NCBI GenBank assembly: GCA_021785255.1
Contig: JAJYGA010000040.1
Span: 1-32,121 of the forward strand
Direction: 5' to 3'
Source of the DNA: Actinomycetes bacterium
GTDB taxonomy: Bacteria > Actinomycetota > Acidimicrobiia > Acidimicrobiales > Acidimicrobiaceae
Length of the DNA: 32,121 nucleotides
How positions within the stretch are numbered: position 1 is the stretch's first letter; the number at the start of each line of letters is the position of its first letter. The notes below the pieces were generated by a model. The model saw nothing but the letters and a program-made list of their open reading frames with translations, searched no databases and was not told the DNA's origin. Made by a program: the position numbers and the translations under genes. Below are positions 22,922 through 30,897 of the stretch, piece by piece.

Positions 22922-24226
22922 TTGAAACAGACAGAGGGCTCTGGCTCGTACTCATCATCTTTTTTTAAGAACACGCTGAAGAAAATTGTATTTGGCTCAA
23001 TAGAAGAAAAAGATCTTCATAAGATTTTGATAGCTCGAGGTTTGATGAGCGCTTCGAGAGCTTTAGCCGGTGTGTTGGTTCCCGTCTACTTCGTACTCCT
23101 TGGTTTTCGGGCAACGTCTTTAGGGGCGTTGTTCATGGGTATAGCCTTTGCTGCAGTCGCACTTTCCTTTAGCGTTGGAGTACTGTCAGACGCAAGTGGT
23201 CCAAAGCCGTTTTTGATCATGTTTCCACTGATGGTCACGTTGGCGTCGGTAGTTTTTGCTTTTACTACAAACAAGCTTGCATTAATAGTAGTAGCGATGG
23301 TTGCTTCTTATGGAAGGGGTGCAGGTGCAGGTGTAGGACAGATTGGACCCTATCAGCCAGCGGAGAGTTCTTTAGTAGTGTCAGCTGTATCTGCGAAAGA
23401 GCGCAACAACGCATTTTCGCGAGTCACCATGTTTTCGACGTTTGGCGCGCTGGTTGGTTCGTTACTTGCCTTGGCATCAAGGTCAAATCCTGGTAGTCGC
23501 TCTTTTGTAATGGACGAGTTTCGCTTCTCAATGCTGATCATTGGAACTTTATCGCTCTTTGCAGCACTCGTTGTTTTTCCAATAACCAACCACAAAAGAG
23601 AGGTTCAAAGTCAAAGTCTCCTTGGGAGTCCACTCCCACAGTCGGCTAAGGCGCTTGTACTTAGACTTTGGGCAACGAACACTCTCAACGGACTTTCGGT
23701 GGGTCTTTATGGACCATTTATTACGTATTGGTTCTACATACGATACGGCGTGAGTACCGCGACTATTGGAGTCCTTTACAGCGGAGTAAATATTGCTGCT
23801 CTTTCCTCTGGATTAATTGCTCCAAAGCTTGCGAAACGATACGGACTGATCCGCGCAACTGTTTTGCTTCGAGTCGCTCAGGCCTTGATGCTTATCCCAT
23901 GGGCGATCTCACCCACGTTTGTTCTGGCAGGGGTATTTTACACGGCCCGTATGATCTTTCAGCGAGCAAGTTTTCCCCTGAGGCAGTCCTACGCAATTGG
24001 GCTGGCTCCTGAAGGATCAAAAGCTCGTGTATCTTCCATCTCGAACATTCCTTCACAGGTGGCCATGGCGGTTTCCCCGGTTGCGGCAGGGGTGATTTAC
24101 GACTCCGTATCCCTTGAGCTACCGTTTTTCCTTGGAGCAGTATTACAGCTAGCAAGTAGCTACCTTTACTATATTTTCTTTAAGGACAGACCTCCTGTTG
24201 AAGAACAAAGCGAGGACCCTTTATAA
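22922..24226 (+). CDS. Major facilitator superfamily (MFS) transporter
   Basis: The protein has 434 residues and about 12 helices. The loop after helix 2 reads SVGVLSDASGPKPF, a variant of the MFS motif GxLxDxxGRR, and AKRYGLIRATVLLRVAQ is the matching motif in the second half. Between the halves is a polar loop (NHKREVQSQSLLGSPLPQ). It would move a small solute, substrate unknown; drug-efflux or sugar-type subgroups cannot be separated by eye. An in-frame TTG at 22895 has no ribosome site, while AAGGCGGG lies five bases before TTG 22922, so the later start is used. The first 45 residues are polar and cytosolic. It stands after the relic IS end and before a c-di-GMP gene, with no clear operon partner. 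Confidence 0.88.
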   Translation: MKQTEGSGSYSSSFFKNTLKKIVFGSIEEKDLHKILIARGLMSASRALAGVLVPVYFVLLGFRATSLGALFMGIAFAAVALSFSVGVLSDASGPKPFLIMFPLMVTLASVVFAFTTNKLALIVVAMVASYGRGAGAGVGQIGPYQPAESSLVVSAVSAKERNNAFSRVTMFSTFGALVGSLLALASRSNPGSRSFVMDEFRFSMLIIGTLSLFAALVVFPITNHKREVQSQSLLGSPLPQSAKALVLRLWATNTLNGLSVGLYGPFITYWFYIRYGVSTATIGVLYSGVNIAALSSGLIAPKLAKRYGLIRATVLLRVAQALMLIPWAISPTFVLAGVFYTARMIFQRASFPLRQSYAIGLAPEGSKARVSSISNIPSQVAMAVSPVAAGVIYDSVSLELPFFLGAVLQLASSYLYYIFFKDRPPVEEQSEDPL

Positions 24227-24372
24227 AGTTGTCATTAGGCGTAGTTCTGCCAGTTCAGGATGTACTAGAAAATGTAAAACTAAAAAGTGTAAAGGTTGTC
24301 TTTTCTACGAAACTATTCTGTTCCTTAAAAGTTTTGTTCAAGTTGTAGTAAAATTTCATCGTTCCTAGCCGA

Positions 24373-24386
24373 TATAGTAAGGTGGA
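24373..24386 (+). promoter_or_regulatory. -10-like element and ribosome site of the GGDEF gene
   Basis: TATAGT (24373-24378) is a good -10 hexamer and AAGGTGGA (24379-24386) the ribosome site six bases before GTG 24393. They touch each other, so if TATAGT were the real -10 the transcript would begin inside or just after the ribosome site. The AT-rich stretch before it (24260-24370) may hold another promoter. Confidence 0.25.
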
Positions 24387-24392
24387 CTCTCG

Positions 24393-27017
24393 GTGACCGC
24401 CGTCGGAACACGGACAAGGACTATGCATGGATGCTTTATGAGCACGGAAGATCTAGACGCTCAAGGTGAAGTGGCGCAGAGGAAAGCCTTTTCAGAGATA
24501 TCAAGGATTCTCGGTTCAAAACAGCCTAGTTCTAGATCTCTAATCGAGCTTCTTCGCATAGTTGGATCCACGGTTCAGTTGGATGTTGCCTTAGTATCAC
24601 GACTCTATCGCTCAACTGACATGGCTGTCCTAAATACCTATATCTCTGAGCACTCCAGCCTTCGTCAAGTATCTCGCAGGACACTAAGTGCTGCTTTTTT
24701 AGGAGCGTTACAGAACGAAGAAAAAGATGGTCACCTTGATCTTAATTTAGAACCGTCTGAATCTATAGGGGATCGTCGAGAGACAGCTATTGTGACGATA
24801 AAGAACTTTACTAGACGGTGCATCTTGGTGGCAACCTCTCCTCACGTGTCTCAGTGTATCCCACCTGAAAGCTTGGAGTTTATTGAACGGGTCTCTGATG
24901 CATTCGGACTGCTACTAAATAGCCGTGACGAACTAATTCAGAAGCGCATAGATGTAGCGATCGCTACCGGACACCATGAAATAGCTCGTACTTTGCTACG
25001 CTCTCGCGATGATTCAAGTCGCGCTGAGCTAGTGAAGGCAACAAGAAAAATACTTACTGAGATCACTCGCTGCAAAGACGTTCAGTTTCACATTCCGGGT
25101 TATTTAAAAGAGACAGAGGTCGAAATAATCCCTGCCTCTCGGAGAACCACTAAGGAGAACAACCTTAGCTCGACAAGTATCGTCAGACTTTCATTGCACG
25201 GGCAACAAGATGGCGAGGTTACTCTCAGAAGTACAAAGCCTATATCCGATGAAGTTCTTAACTCCATGAGCCTAATACTCGACCTATTTGTGTCGGGGAT
25301 CTCCTATTTATTAGAAGCAGAGCGTGCAGATAGGATCTCAAAAGATACACTACGCCTTGCGTTGGCACTGAATCGTGTGCCGATGGGAGTTATAATCTCA
25401 TCGGCACACGGTGATATCTCGTACTGGAACGTCTCCGCTCGTATGATGTTCGGCTACGGAGAAGACGAAAGAGCGAACATATATGACCTTTTAGATGAAA
25501 ACGATACAAAAGAAGAGTTCGAACAGGCTGTACAGGCCGCGAAGAATAGTTCTTCAACCACGATAAATCTTCAAGCGAAGAGAAAAGATGGGGCTATGTT
25601 CCATTCAACCTGGATGGGAGCGAACCTTGGCGAGATTGCTCCGGACCATGACAGTGTTCTTTGGACAGTGCATGACTCAAGCGAGAGCACAACTGTGCTA
25701 AAAGCACTTGAGTATCAGGCAAATCGTGACTACCTGACAGGAATGCTCAACATGCGGGCGCTCATGAACTCTCTAAAGAGCGTTGTCTCCAATCTTAAAA
25801 AGCCATTCTTTGTGGGCGTCGTCTTTGTGGACCTCGACGACTTTAAGTCGGTGAACGATACATATGGTCATCATATAGGTGATGCGCTTTTGAAGATAGT
25901 TGGACAACGAATTGAGAGCTGCTTGCGAGATGGTGATATAGCTGGGCGTATCTCCGGCGACGAATTTCTAGCCATCCTTCCCGTAGTAGCATCAGCTTCA
26001 CACGCAGAACGTATTGCTCGGCGTATCTCTCGAACTCTGGTGGAACATCCAGCTTCTGTTGAAGGGGTGAGCATTCGAGTTTCTGCTAGTGTGGGAGTTG
26101 CGACCACCAATAATGCCACTACAAGTCCCGAAGATCTTATTCGCCAAGCTGATAACTCCATGTATGCTATGAAACGAGGTGGGCGGTTGTCTCGTTCCAT
26201 CAGGCGTGCAGACATCCTCAATTCAGAGATTGCGCCCAGTGAAAGAATCGTCGGTGAAGTGCTTGGCGACGCCTTGAACGGTGGTGATCAGCTCCGCGTC
26301 ACGTATTCACCAATCTATGACCTGACAAATCATACGGTTTTTGGGATATCTAGTTCGCTTCAGCTTGAAGATCCTCGTATAGGGTGTGTCTCCTATCCAT
26401 CCATTGCTCGTGCTGCCGAAGTGACAGGATTACACTTTTCTTTACTGGAATGGTATTTGAGCTGCGTTAATGAAGAACTAGATGAGCATTTCGAAAGAAA
26501 GACTTCATCTCGATTGTCTAACCTTGTTGTTGCAATAAAGATCTCAAGGAAGACTCTTGAAGACAGCTCTCGTGTAGTGAAAGCCTTGCGCGAGAGAGGG
26601 AAAGTAGTGATTGCGTCAGTCATCTTAGAGTTCGATCGCTCTGCACTCGATGCGTTGGAAAACATAGAGCATCAACTAGTTTTTGGAACCCTTCGCCAAA
26701 GTCCATACTCGTTAGCTGTTGAAGTAGACGATGATATAGGTTCCTTGCTATCGCTATCTGATCTTTCTCCTCATTACTTGAAGTTATCACCAGGGTTCCA
26801 CACCTGGCGCAAGATGGAACCGTTCATGTCGTCGTTGGCCTCCTTATCACAGTCGTTGGATAGTGAACTTGTTGCACTTGAAGTAAACTCCAACGCAGAC
26901 TTGGAGGTAGTACAGCATCATGTACGCTTCATACAAGGCGGTCTCGGCAAGGGCAGCATCGGCGTGGAGAAACTGGAACAAGTATTAAACGAACTTGATC
27001 GAGACGGATTGAATTAG
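24393..27017 (+). CDS. GAF-PAS-GGDEF protein with a degenerate EAL domain
   Basis: The protein has 874 residues and no membrane helices. In order: a GAF-like region (about 30-190), a helical linker, a PAS domain (about 320-440; NRVPMGVIISSAHGDISYWN), a GGDEF domain (about 445-605) and a decayed EAL-like domain (about 625-870). The active site reads SGDEF (521-525), a variant found in working cyclases. The inhibitory site Arg512-x-x-Asp515 (RDGD) is exactly nine residues before it. The EAL motif is lost (LQL in SSLQLEDP), as are the metal ligands of the DDFG and TEGVE motifs, so phosphodiesterase activity is unlikely; the domain may bind c-di-GMP or be structural. It is probably a sensory diguanylate cyclase with product feedback. 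GTG 24393 follows AAGGTGGA. Confidence 0.88.
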   Translation: MTAVGTRTRTMHGCFMSTEDLDAQGEVAQRKAFSEISRILGSKQPSSRSLIELLRIVGSTVQLDVALVSRLYRSTDMAVLNTYISEHSSLRQVSRRTLSAAFLGALQNEEKDGHLDLNLEPSESIGDRRETAIVTIKNFTRRCILVATSPHVSQCIPPESLEFIERVSDAFGLLLNSRDELIQKRIDVAIATGHHEIARTLLRSRDDSSRAELVKATRKILTEITRCKDVQFHIPGYLKETEVEIIPASRRTTKENNLSSTSIVRLSLHGQQDGEVTLRSTKPISDEVLNSMSLILDLFVSGISYLLEAERADRISKDTLRLALALNRVPMGVIISSAHGDISYWNVSARMMFGYGEDERANIYDLLDENDTKEEFEQAVQAAKNSSSTTINLQAKRKDGAMFHSTWMGANLGEIAPDHDSVLWTVHDSSESTTVLKALEYQANRDYLTGMLNMRALMNSLKSVVSNLKKPFFVGVVFVDLDDFKSVNDTYGHHIGDALLKIVGQRIESCLRDGDIAGRISGDEFLAILPVVASASHAERIARRISRTLVEHPASVEGVSIRVSASVGVATTNNATTSPEDLIRQADNSMYAMKRGGRLSRSIRRADILNSEIAPSERIVGEVLGDALNGGDQLRVTYSPIYDLTNHTVFGISSSLQLEDPRIGCVSYPSIARAAEVTGLHFSLLEWYLSCVNEELDEHFERKTSSRLSNLVVAIKISRKTLEDSSRVVKALRERGKVVIASVILEFDRSALDALENIEHQLVFGTLRQSPYSLAVEVDDDIGSLLSLSDLSPHYLKLSPGFHTWRKMEPFMSSLASLSQSLDSELVALEVNSNADLEVVQHHVRFIQGGLGKGSIGVEKLEQVLNELDRDGLN

Positions 27018-27142
27018 TTACAGATGCCGATGTCGGATATAACTGGGGTTCGATCCGGACGAAAGGATAAAGACAAGCGGAGGACAGGTCAGGATCGAGA
27101 TAGCTGCTGTGTCTCGTTGTTGAAGCGTTTTGGGAGGGATGT

Positions 27143-28591
27143 GTGGTCGTTGAAGATTTGCTACCAAAGCTATGGGGACAAGTGTGGAGACAGTACTCTG
27201 ATCGCACGGCACTGGCATTCAGAGAAAAGCACATCTCTTACGGGGAACTTGATACCCTAACGTCAAAAGTGGGAGAGTACGTAGCGTCTCGTTTTGAACT
27301 TCATTTTAGCGAGAATGTTGTTCTGATGGCAACGGGTTCAGAGGCGTCTGTTGTGTTGAACTTATCTTTAATTAGAGCAGGAATCACCGTCGTGCCAGTG
27401 AACCCCTCTCTCTCATTGAGTGAGCTTTGCCACATTATCGATACGACGCATCCCAAAGTGGTCATTTCCTTTGGAGACGACTATATGAACGAGATGAGGA
27501 GTGCTTGTATTGTCAACGGTAATCGACTTTACGAAACCGCAGTCAAGGATCAAAACCGCTGCCAGTATCGCCCAAATACTTCGAACTCCTCACCTTTTCC
27601 CACTGCGCTGATAGCATTCACCTCCGGAACAACCGCTGCTCCAAAAGGTGTACCCATTTCGAACTCGGCTATTGTTTGGAATATTAGTACGCTGGCCAGG
27701 CTGTGGGAGTTAAGTTGTGAAGACTCTCTCTACCTTTCTCTGCCACTTTTCCACATACACGGTCTTGTAGTGGGTCTATATGGAGCACTCAGCGTTGGCG
27801 CCTCGATCTTTGTTGAGGATCGTTTCAGTTCAGAGGTCCTCGGAGAACTTTTGGATAGTCGGAAGGTGAACGTCTTTTTTGGAGTCCCAACGATGTATCA
27901 TCGACTTTTCGCAAGTGGCAAAGCAAAATACCTAGCAAATGCCAGACTGGCGGTCAGCGGTTCTGCACCGTTGTCTCGAGCACTGTTCGACAGTATCTTG
28001 GAGGTGTCCGGGAGACCGGTGGTGGAACGCTATGGAATGACCGAGACGCTAATTATAGCTTCCAATCCCTACAGGGGAGACAAACGTCCAGGTTCGGTCG
28101 GAGTCCCTCTGCCTGATACGCACGTATCGTTTTCACGAGATGGAGAGATCATAGTGTCTAGCCCGGGCGTATTTTCAGGCTATCTTCCTACAGGACAAAA
28201 CAAGACGGTCGACGCTCCTAGTCGATCTGAGTTTCATACGGGAGATCTTGGACACATGGACGACGACTATCTCTACATAGATGGCAGGAAGAAAGACCTA
28301 ATAATAACTGGGGGACACAACGTGCATCCACTGGAAGTTGAAGAGGTCATATCACGTATGGATTCAATTTCGGAAGTTGCAGTAGTGGGGAAGCCATCCC
28401 CAGAGTGGGGTGAGGAGCTTGTTGCATTTATCGTAGCTAACGATTCTGTGGATCAAAACACAATTAAGGAGTTTGCTAGAGTTCGTTTGAGCGGATTCAA
28501 AGTGCCAAAACATGTCGTGTTCGTGGAGTCACTACCTAAGAACGCTCTTGGAAAACTGGACAGAAAGGCTCTCAAAACAGAGTACCTTTGA
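27143..28591 (+). CDS. AMP-forming acyl-CoA synthetase, malonyl-CoA synthetase (MatB)-like
   Basis: The enzyme has 482 residues of the adenylate-forming ligase family. The P-loop FTSGTTAAPKG lies at 159-169, then LPLFHIHGL, the signature VERYGMTET, the hinge region HTGDLGHMDDDYLYIDGRKKD, and the acyl-adenylation lysine Lys471 in NALGKLDRKAL. The stretch after the signature (SNPYRGDKRPGSVGVPLP) is characteristic of malonyl-CoA synthetases, which turn malonate or methylmalonate into the CoA thioester with ATP. The usual length is about 500. GTG 27143 follows GGGAGGG with a short four-base spacer. It starts 125 bases after the GGDEF gene and may have its own promoter. No malonyl decarboxylase or polyketide gene is in view, so the use of the product is unknown; another short acid is possible. 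Confidence 0.8.
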   Translation: MVVEDLLPKLWGQVWRQYSDRTALAFREKHISYGELDTLTSKVGEYVASRFELHFSENVVLMATGSEASVVLNLSLIRAGITVVPVNPSLSLSELCHIIDTTHPKVVISFGDDYMNEMRSACIVNGNRLYETAVKDQNRCQYRPNTSNSSPFPTALIAFTSGTTAAPKGVPISNSAIVWNISTLARLWELSCEDSLYLSLPLFHIHGLVVGLYGALSVGASIFVEDRFSSEVLGELLDSRKVNVFFGVPTMYHRLFASGKAKYLANARLAVSGSAPLSRALFDSILEVSGRPVVERYGMTETLIIASNPYRGDKRPGSVGVPLPDTHVSFSRDGEIIVSSPGVFSGYLPTGQNKTVDAPSRSEFHTGDLGHMDDDYLYIDGRKKDLIITGGHNVHPLEVEEVISRMDSISEVAVVGKPSPEWGEELVAFIVANDSVDQNTIKEFARVRLSGFKVPKHVVFVESLPKNALGKLDRKALKTEYL

Positions 28592-28690
28592 TAACTTGGG
28601 CCCGCCTTTCGGTAATAACCTCTGCGTATCCTTGTCACAACCACGTCGAAGGCTCTTGGAGTCCAACGCTGCTCGGAGGGTCACACCTTC

Positions 28691-28863
28691 ATGACTCGCG
28701 TAGGAATAGGAGGGGACTGCCCCTCGTGTGACGAACCAATCGCCATCGATCTACTTGGGGAGGAGATGACACAAGCAATGAACTGAATCTGGGCTACTTC
28801 GACTATATTGACGATCCAATCGAATGGGTAGCTAGTAAGATCTGTAGCAGTCAACTCGAATAG
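28691..28863 (+). pseudogene. Frameshifted remnant of a small zinc-ribbon-like protein
   Basis: ATG 28691 opens a 31-codon frame with GDCPSCDEPIAIDLLGEEMT (a CxxC knuckle), preceded by GGAGGG at 28675-28680, and stops at TGA 28784-28786. In another frame, from about 28783 to TAG 28861-28863, it appears to go on as LGYFDYIDDPIEWVASKIC. The two parts look like one gene of about 57 codons broken by a small indel. I do not recognise the family. It is the first element of a run of damaged or very small genes. Confidence 0.35.
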
Positions 28864-28892
28864 ATACTCTGAAAGCTACTGGGAGGCGTAAA

Positions 28893-29066
28893 GTGCATGT
28901 GCCAGCGTCGGTTATGGTGGCCATCGGTTTGTTCATGATTTATCGCCTTTTGAAGCAACGAGAGCGTCTGCATACTGGCGTGTTTATATTTTGGTTGATC
29001 TTGTTCGGAGCGGTATCGGTTCTGGCCGCCCTTGTAGCCGTGCATGCGATACCCGCCACGATATGA
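28893..29066 (+). CDS. Small two-helix membrane protein, 57 residues
   Basis: GTG 28893 follows GGGAGG by six bases and opens a 58-codon frame ending in TGA 29064-29066. It has two predicted helices, about residues 5-20 (VMVAIGLFMIYRLL) and 30-52 (VFIFWLILFGAVSVLAALVA), joined by a charged turn KQRERLHTG. Its stop overlaps the ATG of the ABC ATPase pseudogene (ATGA at 29063-29066), the usual form of translational coupling in one operon, so it was probably a partner of that ATPase. The frame has no visible damage. The function is unknown, and with the ATPase broken it may be an operon relic. Confidence 0.5.
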   Translation: MHVPASVMVAIGLFMIYRLLKQRERLHTGVFIFWLILFGAVSVLAALVAVHAIPATI

Positions 29067-29375
29067 CGCATCCCGCCCTTGAGTTCACAGGTATCGTGCA
29101 TCGTTATGACGCCCCCAACGTTCTGGATGGTATTTCGTTGTTGATCGACTTCGGCGACGTGGTCTTGCTTGAGGAGACCTAATGGTGCAGGTAAGTCAAC
29201 GCTACTTCGTATAGCGGCAGGGCTGATGCGTCCACACGTGAAGATCTATCTCTCTCTGGCGTAGATCCGTATGATGATCGACGTGACGCTCAGGCAGGAG
29301 AAATGCAACGACCTCACCCTCATCTCCTTGGCACTGGTCGTCGATGACCGATGTTCCCTCTCATTTACAGCATGT
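29063..29375 (+). pseudogene. Frameshifted and truncated ABC transporter ATPase
   Basis: ATG 29063 starts MTHPALEFTGIVHRYDAP, a normal ABC ATPase N-terminus resembling the CcmA/heme-exporter type. The frame breaks at TAA 29180-29182, exactly at Walker A. The next frame continues NGAGKSTLLRIAAGLMRPH and stops within 65 bases. A third frame then shows SGVDPYDDRRDA, and later LVVDDRCSLSF is in yet another. There are thus at least three indels, and no signature or Walker B follows before the DsrE gene on the other strand. It is a dead gene. Confidence 0.75.
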
Positions 29376-29714
29376 CTAAAAACTAAGGACTGTGTACCCT
29401 AGATGATGATACTCTTGTATCTCGGCGCCGGCTGCTAGCAACTCGACTGGTTTATCTGCGATCTCGGCCTCAAGGTTGAATTGCTCCACGTTCCCGCGGC
29501 ATGCTTTTGGTAAGACTCCTGCATTACGAAGCACCTCTAGTTGTGCGTCAACTTTCCCACTCGCTGCTAGCTTTACCCCTGGTCCAAAGAACATTACTCT
29601 AACATCATCTCCGCGGTTTTCTTTGAGCCTCGAAGCCATAACCAAACCAGGTATAGCCCTTCCTGGATCTTCTGAAAGTATTAGAAATGCAATTTTCGCT
29701 TGTGTTTCAGCCAA
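29376..29714 (-). CDS. DsrE-family protein
   Basis: The protein has 112 residues and the DsrE/DsrF-like fold: an IAFLILSEDPGRAIPGLVMAS opening strand and helix, the VRVMFFGPGVKLAASGK motif that defines this subgroup, a middle VLRNAGVLPKACRG with the only Cys (about residue 72), and a C-terminal strand HHLGYTVLSF. DsrE relatives carry sulfur on a Cys or are soluble proteins of unknown role. The lone Cys lies at the position that is active in sulfur carriers, so a sulfur-relay job alongside the SQR/CstB-like pair is possible. TTG 29714 follows AAAGGGAAAG. The gene is next to a decayed ABC region on the other strand. No Dsr partner genes are in view. Confidence 0.8.
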   Translation of the reverse strand: MAETQAKIAFLILSEDPGRAIPGLVMASRLKENRGDDVRVMFFGPGVKLAASGKVDAQLEVLRNAGVLPKACRGNVEQFNLEAEIADKPVELLAAGAEIQEYHHLGYTVLSF

Positions 29715-29848
29715 CTTCTTTCCCTTTCCAATTTGTAGATAAAACTATATTACGAGTACGCTGATTTCGTTTCTTCTATTGTGTCTCATGTAACTTCGAG
29801 AAACGATCGACCCGACACCTCAGAGACTGTCCAAGCTAACTTGATAGA

Positions 29849-30628
29849 TCAAAGAGGGGAGAGACGTGCTTTGATCTCAAACAATGTAGGAACTGCAACG
29901 TCAATGGATGTTGCAAGTTTCACAAGTCTTTCAAGTCGTGCCCTAGCTACCCTGCCTCCTAATTTTTTGTCTGCATCTTTTGAGATCACTTCGATCACCT
30001 CTTTAATTATCAGACTCCTATCTAGACTCTGACCAATACTTGACTCTTGCACTGAAATTACCTCATCAATCACGGAATCCAAGACTCCCCGATATTTCGC
30101 AAGAACAGAGCTTGCCAAAGGATCTTTCAGCGCGATCGACACAATGTTTTGTGCCCAAATATAGGTGTTCTTAACCACCAGAGCAGTTATTAGCTCCGAA
30201 TTGTTTTCAAGAAGTTCTGTCTTTACGCCTACTGAATTCATTGCAATCGATATCTCTTTAGACAATGGTCCATGGAGCAAAGATGGGCGATATTCGCGAA
30301 TGACCTCTCCTGGTTTTTTGGAAAACCATACGATGAATATCGTCGGATCTACTACGCTACGAGACTCCCATTGGGTTGGTAGTAGTTCGTTTTGGAGTAG
30401 CACGGTCTTTGAGTTAAGCCACGAAGAAGGTACGGAGGAAAGCGCCTGTCCCAGATCATCTTCTCCGGTTGCGATTACCGCCATGTCGACCGGATTGACG
30501 GAATCGTAATCTCGCTCATGACGTCGAAATGCCGTAACCGTCCAACCAGAACAAAGTAACCCCTCTCCAAGTACCCTTCCCAGTTGTCCCATTCCAACAA
30601 TCGCCGCGTTAGGTCGTTTCAAGTTCAC
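29849..30628 (-). CDS. Rossmann-fold NAD(P)-binding dehydrogenase, ketopantoate-reductase-like
   Basis: The protein has 259 residues. It starts with a dinucleotide-binding AAIVGMGQLGRVLGEGL (GxGxxG) and has TVTAFRRHERDYD after the second strand, with Arg residues that suggest NADP. The middle (DMAVIATGEDDLGQAL and VLLQNELLP) resembles the PanE/ApbA group, and the C-terminal half is helical, as in 6-phosphogluconate-dehydrogenase-like C-domains. The substrate is unknown; a full ketopantoate reductase would be about 300 residues, and its conserved Lys/Glu pair could not be assigned here. GTG 30628 follows only a weak AAAGAAAGA site. The gap to the DsrE gene is 134 bases, so one transcript for both is possible. 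Confidence 0.6.
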   Translation of the reverse strand: MNLKRPNAAIVGMGQLGRVLGEGLLCSGWTVTAFRRHERDYDSVNPVDMAVIATGEDDLGQALSSVPSSWLNSKTVLLQNELLPTQWESRSVVDPTIFIVWFSKKPGEVIREYRPSLLHGPLSKEISIAMNSVGVKTELLENNSELITALVVKNTYIWAQNIVSIALKDPLASSVLAKYRGVLDSVIDEVISVQESSIGQSLDRSLIIKEVIEVISKDADKKLGGRVARARLERLVKLATSIDVAVPTLFEIKARLSPL

Positions 30629-30897
30629 TCTTTCTTTTGTGGTAATACTTAGAAAATAATATGGAACTGTTACGCCGCCAGCGGAAGGGGAGATCGATGT
30701 GGAAGATTGAGACCAACAAGTAGGGTTGTGCTAACACGACGGTTGTGCCCTTCCGTAGTCGTTGTGAACAGGCGCGAGTCAACGCGTTCTCTACTGCTCC
30801 AGAATAGATAAATTCTCCATCTTACAGAATACATCACCAAATGCTAGGGAGCGTGAGCAGCTAGACTATAAATGGAGATGGCGGGTCGAGTAGTCTT
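30629..30897. other. Intergenic stretch with possible decayed coding DNA
   Basis: On the minus strand a frame without start codon reads SGAVENALTRACSQRLRKG and then TTVVLAQPY, vaguely like the region after Walker B in ABC ATPases. It ends without a recognisable C-terminus and runs up to the dehydrogenase. No intact gene is present. The segment would also hold the promoter of the minus-strand dehydrogenase. Confidence 0.25.
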
